From positions 1 to 33,180 of the forward strand of contig CAMBEX010000004.1 in assembly GCA_945865865.1 (NCBI GenBank): DNA of 33,180 nucleotides, in the 5' to 3' direction. The notes under the pieces were generated by a model. It was not told the DNA's origin, did not search any database, and saw only the letters and a list, made by a program, of their open reading frames with translations. Source of the DNA: Bdellovibrio sp. ZAP7 (GTDB lineage Bacteria; Bdellovibrionota; UBA1018). Below are positions 1 to 8,320 of the stretch, piece after piece (positions within the stretch are counted from its first letter, which is position 1; every line of letters starts with the position of its first letter). Position numbers and translations under genes: made by a program.

Positions 1-897
1 TAAAAGCTCAGAAGGAGTAATCGCATCCGCTTCTGGATACCCATTCAGTGTTCGATGGGTGTTCATGTAGGCGATCACATCTGGAATATTGAGTCCCGAC
101 TTGTTGTAAAGTCCGTGGCTCACATCGCAGACGGCAATGACCTTTGCGCCCAAATCGAAGATTTCTTGAGCGGCAACGGAACCGACTTTTCCGAAACCAT
201 GGACTGCAACCGTGGTGCTTCCGTCAATCTTGGGACTCGGCTTACCTTGTTGTGCGAGGTGTTTTGCTGCGTGCTGAATCGTGTAAACGACGCCTCGCCC
301 GGTACTTTCCGCGCGACCGAGTGAACCGCCAATTTCAATGGGCTTGCCGGTCACGACGCCTGGAATCGCAAAGCCTTTGTTTTGCGAGTAGGTGTCCATG
401 AGCCACGCCATCGTCTGACCGTCGGTGCCGACATCGGGTGCCGGAATATCTTTATCAGGCCCGATGAGCATACTGATTTCTGTCGTGTAGCGACGGGTCA
501 GCGATTGAGCTTCTTGACGCGAAAGCTTGGTCGGGTCAACGCGGACTCCCCCTTTGGCACCGCCCAGAGGCAGGCCCACGAGTGAGCACTTGAAGGTCAT
601 GAGCATCGCAAGGCCTGCAGTTTCAGAAAGCGAAACTTCTGGATGAAATCGGATTCCGCCTTTGCCGGGCCCAAGGGTCATATTGTGTTGAACGCGGTAG
701 CCTTCGAAGACTTTGATGCTGCCATCGTCAAGACGGATGGGAACGCTCACGCACAGCGCGCGTTTGGGATAGGCTAGGCGCGTAGCGATGTTTGGATCGA
801 GCTTCATAGTTGCTGCGGCCTCGTGAAGCTGCAGCACTGAGTTTCTGTAAAGTTCGCTCGAATCCCAAATATTCGAATGTAAGGTATGATCTGACAT
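1..897 (-). CDS. gdhA: Glu/Leu/Phe/Val-type glutamate dehydrogenase, C-terminus cut by window edge
   Basis: Reading the minus strand from the ATG at 895-897 gives 299 uninterrupted codons that run off the left edge, so the C-terminus is missing. The protein has the family's N-terminal substrate domain, with a phosphate/substrate-binding stretch GPGKGGIRFHP and the catalytic-lysine region LGGAKGGVRVDP, followed by a Rossmann start containing GFGKVG. In this family the enzyme interconverts glutamate and 2-oxoglutarate plus ammonia with NAD(P) in the cytoplasm. The start is supported by a purine-rich CGGGAG stretch a few bases upstream (around 910). It is divergent from ddl. Whether it prefers glutamate or a branched-chain/aromatic amino acid cannot be settled from the visible part, but glutamate is the likeliest. 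Confidence 0.92.
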   Translation of the reverse strand, partial: MSDHTLHSNIWDSSELYRNSVLQLHEAAATMKLDPNIATRLAYPKRALCVSVPIRLDDGSIKVFEGYRVQHNMTLGPGKGGIRFHPEVSLSETAGLAMLMTFKCSLVGLPLGGAKGGVRVDPTKLSRQEAQSLTRRYTTEISMLIGPDKDIPAPDVGTDGQTMAWLMDTYSQNKGFAIPGVVTGKPIEIGGSLGRAESTGRGVVYTIQHAAKHLAQQGKPSPKIDGSTTVAVHGFGKVGSVAAQEIFDLGAKVIAVCDVSHGLYNKSGLNIPDVIAYMNTHRTLNGYPEADAITPSELL

Positions 898-1029
898 TAA
901 AACGTCTCCCGGAGATAGCTCTTAAAAATCGAGTTTCACGACCTTAGTGCGCTTTTATTTGTGAATCAAAAGGATTCTTATTGGCGCAAGCGATGGGCCC
1001 GCTGCAAAATGGAGAAGGAACGGAGTCCT

Positions 1030-2187
1030 ATGCCAGCCTCAAAGAAAATCCGTGTCGCAGTGCTTTATGGCGGTCGCTCCGGGGAACACGAAGTTTCCCT
1101 GCGTTCGGCGGCTTCGGTGGTTCGAAACCTCGACCGAAATCGGTTTGAGGTGATTTCCGTAGCCATCGATAAGCAGGGGCGCTGGTTACTAAACGATTCA
1201 GTCAAGATTTCGGAGTTGGCGGGAAAATCAGCGGTTCTTGCCATTCTTCCTGACGCTATTCCGGTGGCGCTGCTCCCAGAGGTTGCTCAGGGTAAGAGCG
1301 CTTTTGTTGCCCTAGAAAACGCTGGCCACAAGGTGGCGCCGATAGAGTTTGACGTAGTTTTTCCAGTGATTCATGGGCCGCTATGCGAAGACGGGACGAT
1401 TCAGGGAATCTTGGAGCTGGCTGAAGTCCCGTACGTGGGCTGCGGAGTTTTAGCTTCGTCGGTAGGAATGGACAAGGATGTGGCAAAACGCCTGGCTCGC
1501 GATGCAGGGCTCCCGATTGTCCCGTTTGTTTCGCTTCGAACCGGAGCTTGGCTCAAGAGTTCTGAAAAAATGGGCCAGGTTCGCGAAAGGGTTCAGCGTG
1601 AGCTGGGCTTTCCGGTTTTTGTGAAGCCCGCCAACATGGGCTCAAGCGTGGGTGTTCACAAAGTTCGCGAGGCGGCAAATTTTGATCAAGCCGTTAAAGA
1701 CGCGTTTCGATACGACACCAAGGTGCTCGTCGAGCGTGCTGTCGATGCACGAGAGATCGAGATTGCGGTCATGGAAAACTCTGAGGCTGGTGGCGCACCG
1801 CTGGTGAGCGTCGTGGGTGAAATTGTTCCGACTCACGAATTTTATTCTTACGAAGCCAAATATCTCGACGAAAATGGCGCAGTTTTGAAAATTCCGGCCG
1901 ATCTGAACCTCGAGCAGATTCGTATCGTCCAGCAGCTGGGGCGCGATATTTTTGAGGCGCTTGAGTGCGAAGGGATGGCGCGCGTGGATCTTTTTCTTGA
2001 TCGCACGAGTGGAAAGTTTTTCTTCAATGAAGTGAACACGATTCCGGGCTTCACCTCGATCAGTATGTATCCCAAGCTTTGGGAGGCTGCTGGAATGGGC
2101 TACTCGGAGCTTTTGTCGCGGCTCGTGGATCTCGCGCTTGCACGTCAGGTACGAAAACACGCGCTTTTGCGCGAATTTAAGGCCTGA
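1030..2187 (+). CDS. ddl: D-alanine--D-alanine ligase
   Basis: This ATP-grasp enzyme joins two D-alanines to make the dipeptide end of the peptidoglycan stem, in the cytoplasm. The 385-residue product has the Ddl N-terminal signature GGRSGEHEVS, the central ATP-grasp loop MGSSVGV, and the C-terminal metal/substrate motif FNEVNTIPGFTS followed by SMYPKL. Length is normal for the family (about 310-380). The frame is open from a GTG at 961 and also has an ATG at 1009. The ATG at 1030 is preferred because purine-rich AAGGA (1015-1019) lies upstream and the product then begins right at the conserved domain (MPASKKIRVAVLYGG). It converges on topA with only 6 bp between the stop codons, and no terminator is visible there. 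Confidence 0.95.
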   Translation: MPASKKIRVAVLYGGRSGEHEVSLRSAASVVRNLDRNRFEVISVAIDKQGRWLLNDSVKISELAGKSAVLAILPDAIPVALLPEVAQGKSAFVALENAGHKVAPIEFDVVFPVIHGPLCEDGTIQGILELAEVPYVGCGVLASSVGMDKDVAKRLARDAGLPIVPFVSLRTGAWLKSSEKMGQVRERVQRELGFPVFVKPANMGSSVGVHKVREAANFDQAVKDAFRYDTKVLVERAVDAREIEIAVMENSEAGGAPLVSVVGEIVPTHEFYSYEAKYLDENGAVLKIPADLNLEQIRIVQQLGRDIFEALECEGMARVDLFLDRTSGKFFFNEVNTIPGFTSISMYPKLWEAAGMGYSELLSRLVDLALARQVRKHALLREFKA

Positions 2188-2193
2188 TCGAAA

Positions 2194-4518
2194 TCAGCCG
2201 GCAGCGGCTTCGGGTGCGGCCTGCGGGTTCGGGTCGATCACTTCGAGATAGCCGCATTCTTTTTTCGAGCACTTGTGGACCAGGCCCTGGCGCTTGGTGA
2301 TTTTTTCGGTCAGCAGCGGAAACTTGCAGTCCGGACAAGGCGTTTGAATGGGTTTGTCCCAGAGCGCGAAATTACAGGCCGGCCACTTATTGCAGCTGTA
2401 GAAGATGCGGCGATAGCGCGACTGCTTTTGAGTGAGTTCGCCGTCAGCGCAAGAGGGGCATGGAATTCCCATGGTGATGGCGAGTGTGAACTTGCAGTTG
2501 GGGTAGTCGCTGCAGGCCAGAAATTTTCCGAACTTTCCAGCTTTCACGATCATCGGCTGCGAACATTTCTCGCACTTCTTGTCAGTGAACTCTTTCGGGA
2601 TAATCACGATGTTTCCGTCATCATCCTTGCGGAAGTCTTGCGTGTTTTTGCACTCAGGATAGTTCGAGCAAGCGAGAAACGAGCCTAGTTTTCCCCATTT
2701 GATGACCATGGTGTGGTCGCATTTTTCGCAGCGAACCTTGGTTGGCACTTCCTGGCGTTTGACGTTTTTCATTTGGATTTTGGCCGCTTCGAGAGTTTTC
2801 TCGAAGGGCTTCCAAAATTTTGCCATCATCTTTTGCCAGTCAGCTTTGCCTTCCTCGATCAAATCGAGTTGGTCTTCCATTCCCGCGGTAAACTCAGTGT
2901 TAAAATAGTCGGCAAACGAAGCCACGAGGAGTTCGGTCACCACGGTTCCAAGTTCGCTTGGAAAATAGCGGGTCGCGCGCTTTTCGACATACTCACGATC
3001 TTGAAGGTTCGAAAGAATAGTCGCGTAAGTCGAAGGACGGCCGATGCCTTTTTCTTCAAGATCCCGAATCAGGGATGCATCCGAGTAGCGAGGAGGGGGC
3101 TGCGTAAAGTGTTGAGACGGATCGATTGCCGTGTTCTTTACGTCGTCCCCCTCTTTGATTTTCGGAAGCTTCAGCGTGCGGTCCGAAGCGTTGCTCTCGT
3201 CCTCGGCACCGCGCTTCGAAACCTGGGACTCGATCTGGGACTCGGTATAAACGGCAGTAAAGCCAGGAAACTTGATCACTGATCCAGTCGCGCGAAAGCG
3301 CTGACTATGGCCCGACTTATCCAAGGTCACCACATCGACGGCGGTTTGATCGTAAATCGCGGGAGTCATTTGAGAAGCAATGAAGCGGTTCCAGATCAGC
3401 TGATAGAGGCGAAACTCATCTTTATCGACAAACTTTTCAACTTTTTCGGGATTGAATTCGAGTGAGGTCGGACGAATGGCTTCGTGCGCTTCTTGGGCTG
3501 ACTTTTTGGAAGCGTAGGCGTTGGGTTCGGCCGGAAGATACTCTTTGCCGAAGTGAGTGGCGATGTATTCACGGCAACCTGCGAGCGCGACAGGCTCGAC
3601 ACGGACCGAGTCGGTACGCATATAAGTAATCAATCCGTGCGTGCCAGCGTCTCCCAGGTCGACCCCTTCATAGAGTTTTTGCGCAAGGGTCATGGTTTTT
3701 TTTGCGCTAAATCCAAGTTTTCCTGCTGCCTCCTGTTGCATACGACTCGTAATGAAGGGGGGCTGTGCTTTTCGTGAGCGTTCTTTTTGCTCGATCGAGT
3801 CGATCTTCCACGAGGCGCCTTTGAGATCCGAGAGAAGCTGATCGACTGCCGCACGACTGGGAAGCTCAGGGTCTTTTCCGTTCGTTTTGAAGAGACGAGT
3901 ATTAAAAGGAATGCCGTCCTTTGAGAACGTACCTTCGACTTCCCAATATTCTTCGGTCTTGAATGCCTTGATCTCGGCTTCGCGGTCCACGATGATCCGG
4001 AGGGCGACGGACTGGACACGGCCGGCGGAAATTCCGCGTTTTACTTTATCCCAAAGAAGGGGACTGACTTTGTAACCCACCAGGCGATCCAAAATACGGC
4101 GAGCTTGCTGCGCGTTGTATTTGTCTTCGTTGAGTTTTTGAGGATTTTTCATCGCCTCTAAAATGGCGGGCTTGGTGATGGCGTTGAATAGGACGCGGTA
4201 ACTTTTTTTGCCCTTCTTTTTGAGCTCCTCGTTGATGTGCCAGGCGATAGCCTCGCCCTCACGGTCCGGGTCGGTAGCCAGGTAGAGATCAGGAGCCCTT
4301 TCAGACGCCTTTTTGAGTTCTTCGATGATCTTGGCCTTGGTCGGAATGACCTGGTATTCAGGCTCAAATCCTTTTTTAGGGTCTACGCCGAGCTTGCTCT
4401 TGGGCAGATCCTTGATGTGTCCCACGCTGGCTTTGACGATGTAATCGCGTCCCAGGTACTTTTGGATCGTTTTTGCCTTGGACGGCGATTCGACAATGAC
4501 GAGGCCCTTTTTTGCCAT
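2194..4518 (-). CDS. topA: DNA topoisomerase I (type IA)
   Basis: TopA relaxes negative supercoils by cutting one DNA strand through a tyrosine-phosphate link. The 774-residue product starts with the Toprim domain (LVIVESPSKAKTI, E10; the DPDREGE acidic triad at 83-89). It continues with the core motif RGISAGRVQSVALR near 161-174 and the active-site region GLITYMRTDSVR, with the catalytic tyrosine at about 299. The C-terminus carries four four-cysteine zinc-ribbon repeats (CEKCDHT, CEKCSQP, CPSCADG and CPDCKFP starts), as in many bacterial TopA proteins. The gene begins 9 bp after the dprA stop on the same strand, so the two are probably co-transcribed; dprA-topA adjacency is common in bacteria. 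No truncation is evident. Confidence 0.97.
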   Translation of the reverse strand: MAKKGLVIVESPSKAKTIQKYLGRDYIVKASVGHIKDLPKSKLGVDPKKGFEPEYQVIPTKAKIIEELKKASERAPDLYLATDPDREGEAIAWHINEELKKKGKKSYRVLFNAITKPAILEAMKNPQKLNEDKYNAQQARRILDRLVGYKVSPLLWDKVKRGISAGRVQSVALRIIVDREAEIKAFKTEEYWEVEGTFSKDGIPFNTRLFKTNGKDPELPSRAAVDQLLSDLKGASWKIDSIEQKERSRKAQPPFITSRMQQEAAGKLGFSAKKTMTLAQKLYEGVDLGDAGTHGLITYMRTDSVRVEPVALAGCREYIATHFGKEYLPAEPNAYASKKSAQEAHEAIRPTSLEFNPEKVEKFVDKDEFRLYQLIWNRFIASQMTPAIYDQTAVDVVTLDKSGHSQRFRATGSVIKFPGFTAVYTESQIESQVSKRGAEDESNASDRTLKLPKIKEGDDVKNTAIDPSQHFTQPPPRYSDASLIRDLEEKGIGRPSTYATILSNLQDREYVEKRATRYFPSELGTVVTELLVASFADYFNTEFTAGMEDQLDLIEEGKADWQKMMAKFWKPFEKTLEAAKIQMKNVKRQEVPTKVRCEKCDHTMVIKWGKLGSFLACSNYPECKNTQDFRKDDDGNIVIIPKEFTDKKCEKCSQPMIVKAGKFGKFLACSDYPNCKFTLAITMGIPCPSCADGELTQKQSRYRRIFYSCNKWPACNFALWDKPIQTPCPDCKFPLLTEKITKRQGLVHKCSKKECGYLEVIDPNPQAAPEAAAG

Positions 4519-4527
4519 GCTCTCTAT

Positions 4528-5493
4528 CTAGCGGGAGTTTTTCGGATTTTTCAAGAGCAGACCATTTCGATCCAAGATGAGTTGCTTTTGCAGGGCGCCT
4601 TGGAGCGATTCAAAAAAGCGCTGGGGTAGCCATTTTTGTTCGGTAGCCCAGTCCAAAAGTTCGTGAACAGTTGCGCCCGCTTGAGTAGCGCAATGTTGGG
4701 CGACTTGTTGCGCGAGGATCGCTTCGTCATTTGTGGGCGTAACAGACTGAGTTTCCGCATTCCCACTCCGGTGTTGCGCCGTTTCATTTTGATCCCGCAG
4801 GGAATAGAGGCCGCTCCATGTTTCGCCCAGGCTGAATGCACCCCAAAGTGGGTGTGCTTCATGGCGATCGAGGAGATTTTGATTTCCCGCCAGTGCGGGA
4901 TCGCCGGGAAAACAAGGAACGGCGTAGGTCGTCATGTGGTGTTCTCTCGCCCATTTTGCTGTGTTGAGTGCACCCGAACGAACGCTAGCCTCAATGACGA
5001 CGGTGGCCTTCGACCAACCCGCAATGAGGCGATTGCGTTTGATGAACTGTCCTGGCTGCGGATAGTGATCCATCGGAACCTCACTGACAAGCAGTCCACC
5101 CTGCTCGACGATCCGCTTTCTGAGCTGTGCGTTTTGCCACGGGTAGGGAACATCGAGACCTCCTGCGAGCACTGCGATCGTCGGAAGACCCGCATCGAGC
5201 GCAGCCTCGTGAGCAAATGCGTCCACGCCTCGGGCAAATCCAGAAATAATGACCAGCCCTGATGCCCCGCCTGAAGAGCCCAGTGCTGAGATCAGATTTT
5301 TGAGGCGCACAAGCGAACGCGGCTGGGGTGCTCGGGTTCCAACCACGGCAAGGCCCATATTGGGGAGGCGGTTGAAGAGCGAGAGAGCGCTTTCGTGACC
5401 CTGGATGTGAAGCTGGCGTGGTGGGTATTGAACATCCCAGATCTTCAGATCGGGGTGGGAGAGAGGAAAAAGCGTGTGAACGGGTGCATTCAT
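4528..5493 (-). CDS. dprA: DNA-processing protein DprA
   Basis: DprA binds incoming single-stranded DNA during natural transformation and loads RecA. The 321-residue product has the extended Rossmann fold of the family: VGTRAP at about 51-55, SGFARGVDAFAH at 84-95, RNRLIAGWS at 153-161 and RSGALNTAKWA at 172-182. A C-terminal segment with Gln-Gln-Val and ATVHELL looks like the DprA winged-helix (DML1-like) domain. It is a little shorter than typical DprA because the N-terminal SAM-like domain is reduced or absent. It lies 9 bp upstream of topA and about 90 bp downstream of the LysM gene on the same strand. No strong ribosome binding site is seen at the chosen ATG, so the exact start is less certain than the identity. 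Confidence 0.94.
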   Translation of the reverse strand: MNAPVHTLFPLSHPDLKIWDVQYPPRQLHIQGHESALSLFNRLPNMGLAVVGTRAPQPRSLVRLKNLISALGSSGGASGLVIISGFARGVDAFAHEAALDAGLPTIAVLAGGLDVPYPWQNAQLRKRIVEQGGLLVSEVPMDHYPQPGQFIKRNRLIAGWSKATVVIEASVRSGALNTAKWAREHHMTTYAVPCFPGDPALAGNQNLLDRHEAHPLWGAFSLGETWSGLYSLRDQNETAQHRSGNAETQSVTPTNDEAILAQQVAQHCATQAGATVHELLDWATEQKWLPQRFFESLQGALQKQLILDRNGLLLKNPKNSR

Positions 5494-5584
5494 GGTGAAG
5501 CGCTCGTTGCAAAATCATGCGCGAAACGAGCCGTGTGAATTCAATCAGGCCGATGAAAAGCGAACTGTGCGGCCGGTATCTGAA

Positions 5585-7156
5585 TCAATCGACCTGAGGC
5601 TGTTCCTCGATGGGAGGAGCTTCCGTGGGTTCGGGAGAAGGGGAGCTTTGAGGCTCGGGAGACTCCACTGACGGTACTTCTTGTGGCGTCGCCTCTTCGA
5701 GTTCCTTCAATTCTTCGAGCTCTTCGCCCTCTGGAGGAGGTGGAGGAAGTTCCTCGGGTAAAATCACATCCGAAGGGTCTGCGGTTCCGGGTTCAGGGTG
5801 TGCTTCGAGTTCATCGAGTTCTTTCGATTCGCCCGGACCGATGGGGCTCTCTTTTCGCAGAGATTCAATATCGTCAAGCTTGTCGCTGACTCGCTTTTCG
5901 CCGACGGTCCGTTTTTTCAAGAGATCGGAGACGTTTTGCAGCAGCGTGAGTCGAGTTCGAGATTTAATTTCAGTGGTGCTGTTGATCGCGATCACCGAAG
6001 AAAACTCCGGGCTGACTTGAACGACCATGAAATCGCCTTCGACGATCCAACGCTCGTCAAAACCTTCGCGACTTAAGGGGTCTTCAAGTTGGTAGGAGCG
6101 AAATACCATTCCGGGCTCAACTCCGTCGCTGGAGCCTCGGTCAATAAACGCTTGCTGATGTTGCGCGGTAATCTCGGTGGAAAGCGCGCGATTTAGAAGC
6201 AGAGTCGCGTCGAGCTCAGACTTGCCGGGAATCGGCGTTCCGGTTTTTACCCGCGGAGGAATCGGGATCAGGTTGCTGGAGCGAGGAATATGGCTGCTGG
6301 CCTGTGTGATGATCCCGGAATAGACATCATCGCGGACTCCGGTGATCTGCACCTTTCCGAGAATCGGGTAGGAGTAGCCGTTGCGGCCGAAAAGCCCGGT
6401 TTCAAACGAGTGTGGACTCGAAGTGATCGCGTAGGATTCACCCACCTGAAGGCCTCCCTCACTGGAGCTTTCCACTTGGACCAAGTCGCCTGGGGTCAAC
6501 GAAACTTTCGGTGTATTCGCATTTCGGATTGTCCCAATGAACGGAACGGTTTCGGTAGCGGCAATTGCAATCAGCTCAAATCCCGACGTGGTGGGAATCT
6601 CGTACTTACTTTTGAGATCAAATCCTTGCGGGTCAACTTCGGGTGGCAGCACGACTTGAACCTGCTCCCAGGATTGGGGGGGTAAGTCGCGCCACTCTTG
6701 AGAACGCCCATTTCTTAATGCTTTTTGAGAGTTTTCTGAGGCGGGTTCATCGGTGGACGGGGAGTCGAGCGAATCTCTTGGCTGAATAGAAATTCCAGGC
6801 AATGAGCTCCCCGAGCCGGGAAGAAACGCGATGAGGTTTTTTGGCCGGATTAAATGAGGATTGGTGATGTTGCCGTTATTGAGGGCCCAGATCTTTGGCC
6901 AGTATTTACCGTCGCCAAAGAGCCGCTTAGAAATTCCATAGAGCGTATCGCCGCGAGCGATTTCGTATTTTTCAGACTTTTTTTCTCCAGCGATAACGGC
7001 CCATTCTTCATCTGGAATGGGTTTGAGACTCTTGGAGAGTTCGAGTGTTTCTCTTTCAACATTGCGCGGGGTCGCGGCTTGCACAAGCGTAAGCGGACTT
7101 CCGGCAGTGAGAGCCACCACTACGCCGAGAGTGAGCGAGGGGATTTTTATTTTCAT
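5585..7156 (-). CDS. Exported LysM-domain protein with acidic proline-rich tail
   Basis: The 523-residue product begins with a signal peptide (MKIKIPS, hydrophobic core, probable cleavage after VQA at residue 27). A single LysM domain follows at about 63-111 (YEIARGDTLYGISKRLFGDG, ending NLIAFLPG). LysM domains bind the glycan strands of peptidoglycan, so this is probably a periplasmic wall-associated protein. Residues about 170-400 form a region with no motif I recognise. From about 405 the chain is highly acidic and rich in Pro and Glu, as in a disordered linker. It starts 7 bp after the CpoB-like lipoprotein gene, suggesting a shared transcript and envelope role. The enzymatic function, if any, is unknown. 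Confidence 0.85.
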   Translation of the reverse strand: MKIKIPSLTLGVVVALTAGSPLTLVQAATPRNVERETLELSKSLKPIPDEEWAVIAGEKKSEKYEIARGDTLYGISKRLFGDGKYWPKIWALNNGNITNPHLIRPKNLIAFLPGSGSSLPGISIQPRDSLDSPSTDEPASENSQKALRNGRSQEWRDLPPQSWEQVQVVLPPEVDPQGFDLKSKYEIPTTSGFELIAIAATETVPFIGTIRNANTPKVSLTPGDLVQVESSSEGGLQVGESYAITSSPHSFETGLFGRNGYSYPILGKVQITGVRDDVYSGIITQASSHIPRSSNLIPIPPRVKTGTPIPGKSELDATLLLNRALSTEITAQHQQAFIDRGSSDGVEPGMVFRSYQLEDPLSREGFDERWIVEGDFMVVQVSPEFSSVIAINSTTEIKSRTRLTLLQNVSDLLKKRTVGEKRVSDKLDDIESLRKESPIGPGESKELDELEAHPEPGTADPSDVILPEELPPPPPEGEELEELKELEEATPQEVPSVESPEPQSSPSPEPTEAPPIEEQPQVD

Positions 7157-7163
7157 CGATTAT

Positions 7164-8054
7164 TCATCCGGGGGGCGCGCTTTCAGTGGCTGGAATCGGA
7201 GCAGTGGGTGGCGGATCCAGGTCGGGAGCCGCAGGGGCTGAGTTGTCTGTCGGCGACTCGGATTTCTTGGCTGGAACGATTTCTTGAGAATTCATTTTTG
7301 CGAGTTCCCCGTTTTCGGCAGCCGGAGAGTTCGGAAAAAGTGAAAGCAGGAGTTGGCGATGTTTTGCCGCATCCTCGCGCATCTTGAGCAGGTCTTCGGC
7401 CGCAGCCATCTGGCGCAGGGTATCAGCGACATGCGCGCTTCGGTCGTACGAAGTCAGGACGCGATTGAACTCCTGAAGCGCTAATTTGTATTCTTTTTGC
7501 TTCATATAGGAGTGGCCGATGTAGAACTGCGCGGATCCTGCAAGAGCATGGTCGGCGTACTGCTCCAGGAATGATGAAAACTCGAGCACAGACTCCGAAA
7601 ACTTTTCAGCATCAAAAAAAATCATGGCCTTTCGATAGGACTGTATCGCCAAGTCATTGACGAAGTCGGCCTCGGGATCGCCGGAGGCCCGCTGAACTGG
7701 AACCGAAACGCCAGAATCATCGGCGGGGTGTTCGGGGCTGGGTTGGCCTTTAAGTCTTTGGGTGCTCACTAGGCTGTCTAGGCTGATCCGCGCCGAATCA
7801 ACTTTGTCGTTGAGGCCAGTGAGACGGCCTTCCATAGATTCGATGCGCTGGCTCAATGTGCTGATCTGAGTTTGAAGCTCGTCGAAATGTTTAGCCTGTT
7901 TTGCCTCGAATTCTTCGCGATTTTTTGTAGCGCCCGCGCAGCCTAAGGCGGCCGAGGAAGCACCGACGAGAACAATGGCGAGGGTGGCATTTGGAATCCA
8001 GGAATGCCGGGGGGAGTTGAGAAAAGACCGTGCGCGCTTGAGCCTGATCGACAT
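7164..8054 (-). CDS. CpoB/YbgF-like TPR lipoprotein
   Basis: The 296-residue product has a basic N-terminus, a hydrophobic stretch and a lipobox ending ALGC with the lipidated cysteine at residue 39. A heptad-rich segment around 48-90 should form a coiled coil. Tandem TPR-like helices follow from about 130 (AIQSYRKAMIFFDAEKFSES, then AQFYIGHSYMKQKEYKLALQEF). This order, an N-terminal coiled coil followed by C-terminal TPRs, is that of CpoB/YbgF, which links Tol-Pal with wall synthesis in enterobacteria. No tol or pal gene is nearby, so I infer only a general envelope role. The C-terminus ends in a low-complexity Pro/Ala tail. The gene is the first of the minus-strand run with LysM, dprA and topA, and diverges from the next gene with only 23 bp between starts. 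Confidence 0.8.
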   Translation of the reverse strand: MSIRLKRARSFLNSPRHSWIPNATLAIVLVGASSAALGCAGATKNREEFEAKQAKHFDELQTQISTLSQRIESMEGRLTGLNDKVDSARISLDSLVSTQRLKGQPSPEHPADDSGVSVPVQRASGDPEADFVNDLAIQSYRKAMIFFDAEKFSESVLEFSSFLEQYADHALAGSAQFYIGHSYMKQKEYKLALQEFNRVLTSYDRSAHVADTLRQMAAAEDLLKMREDAAKHRQLLLSLFPNSPAAENGELAKMNSQEIVPAKKSESPTDNSAPAAPDLDPPPTAPIPATESAPPG

Positions 8055-8077
8055 ATCATTAGAATAAGTGGGACAGA

Positions 8078-8320
8078 ATGAATAAACAAGGCGCGCATGA
8101 AGTTCTGACTCGCGTGATTCGGGTTCGCAAGCAGGACTCGGCCTTTATTTATCATTTGTTGGAGTCTTACGAGGGAATCGCAAGCTACTCGACCCTCGAT
8201 AGTCCTCCGGGGAGCTCTTACTGCGATCTTGAGTTGTCGATTCCGGCAGGATTTGCCGAGGACGTCGAAAGATTGCTGAGCGAGCTCGGAGATAAGGTTT
8301 ATGAAAGGACCGATCGATGA
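8078..8320 (+). CDS. Small DUF4911-like protein
   Basis: This 80-residue protein has no signal peptide or membrane segment. Its layout, an Arg/Val strand (VIRVRKQDSAFIYHLLESYEG) followed by a short region ending ELSIPAGFAEDVERLLSEL, resembles the small DUF4911 family of deltaproteobacteria and relatives; this is from memory and not searched. Function is unknown. Its stop overlaps the start of the PilT-type ATPase gene by 4 bp (ATGA), so the two are almost certainly translated from one message. Confidence 0.7.
   Translation: MNKQGAHEVLTRVIRVRKQDSAFIYHLLESYEGIASYSTLDSPPGSSYCDLELSIPAGFAEDVERLLSELGDKVYERTDR

Noticed and set aside
961-1029. GTG start for ddl at 961
   Set aside because: The extra 23 residues are not part of the Ddl domain, and the ATG at 1030 has a purine-rich site upstream; kept only as an alternative.
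1642-2160. A 172-codon minus-strand frame
   Set aside because: It is entirely inside ddl, whose motifs are intact, and shows no domain.
2178-2203. Short hairpin CTGAT-CGAA-ATCAG between ddl and topA as a bidirectional terminator
   Set aside because: The stem is only 5 bp and there is no T run on either side.
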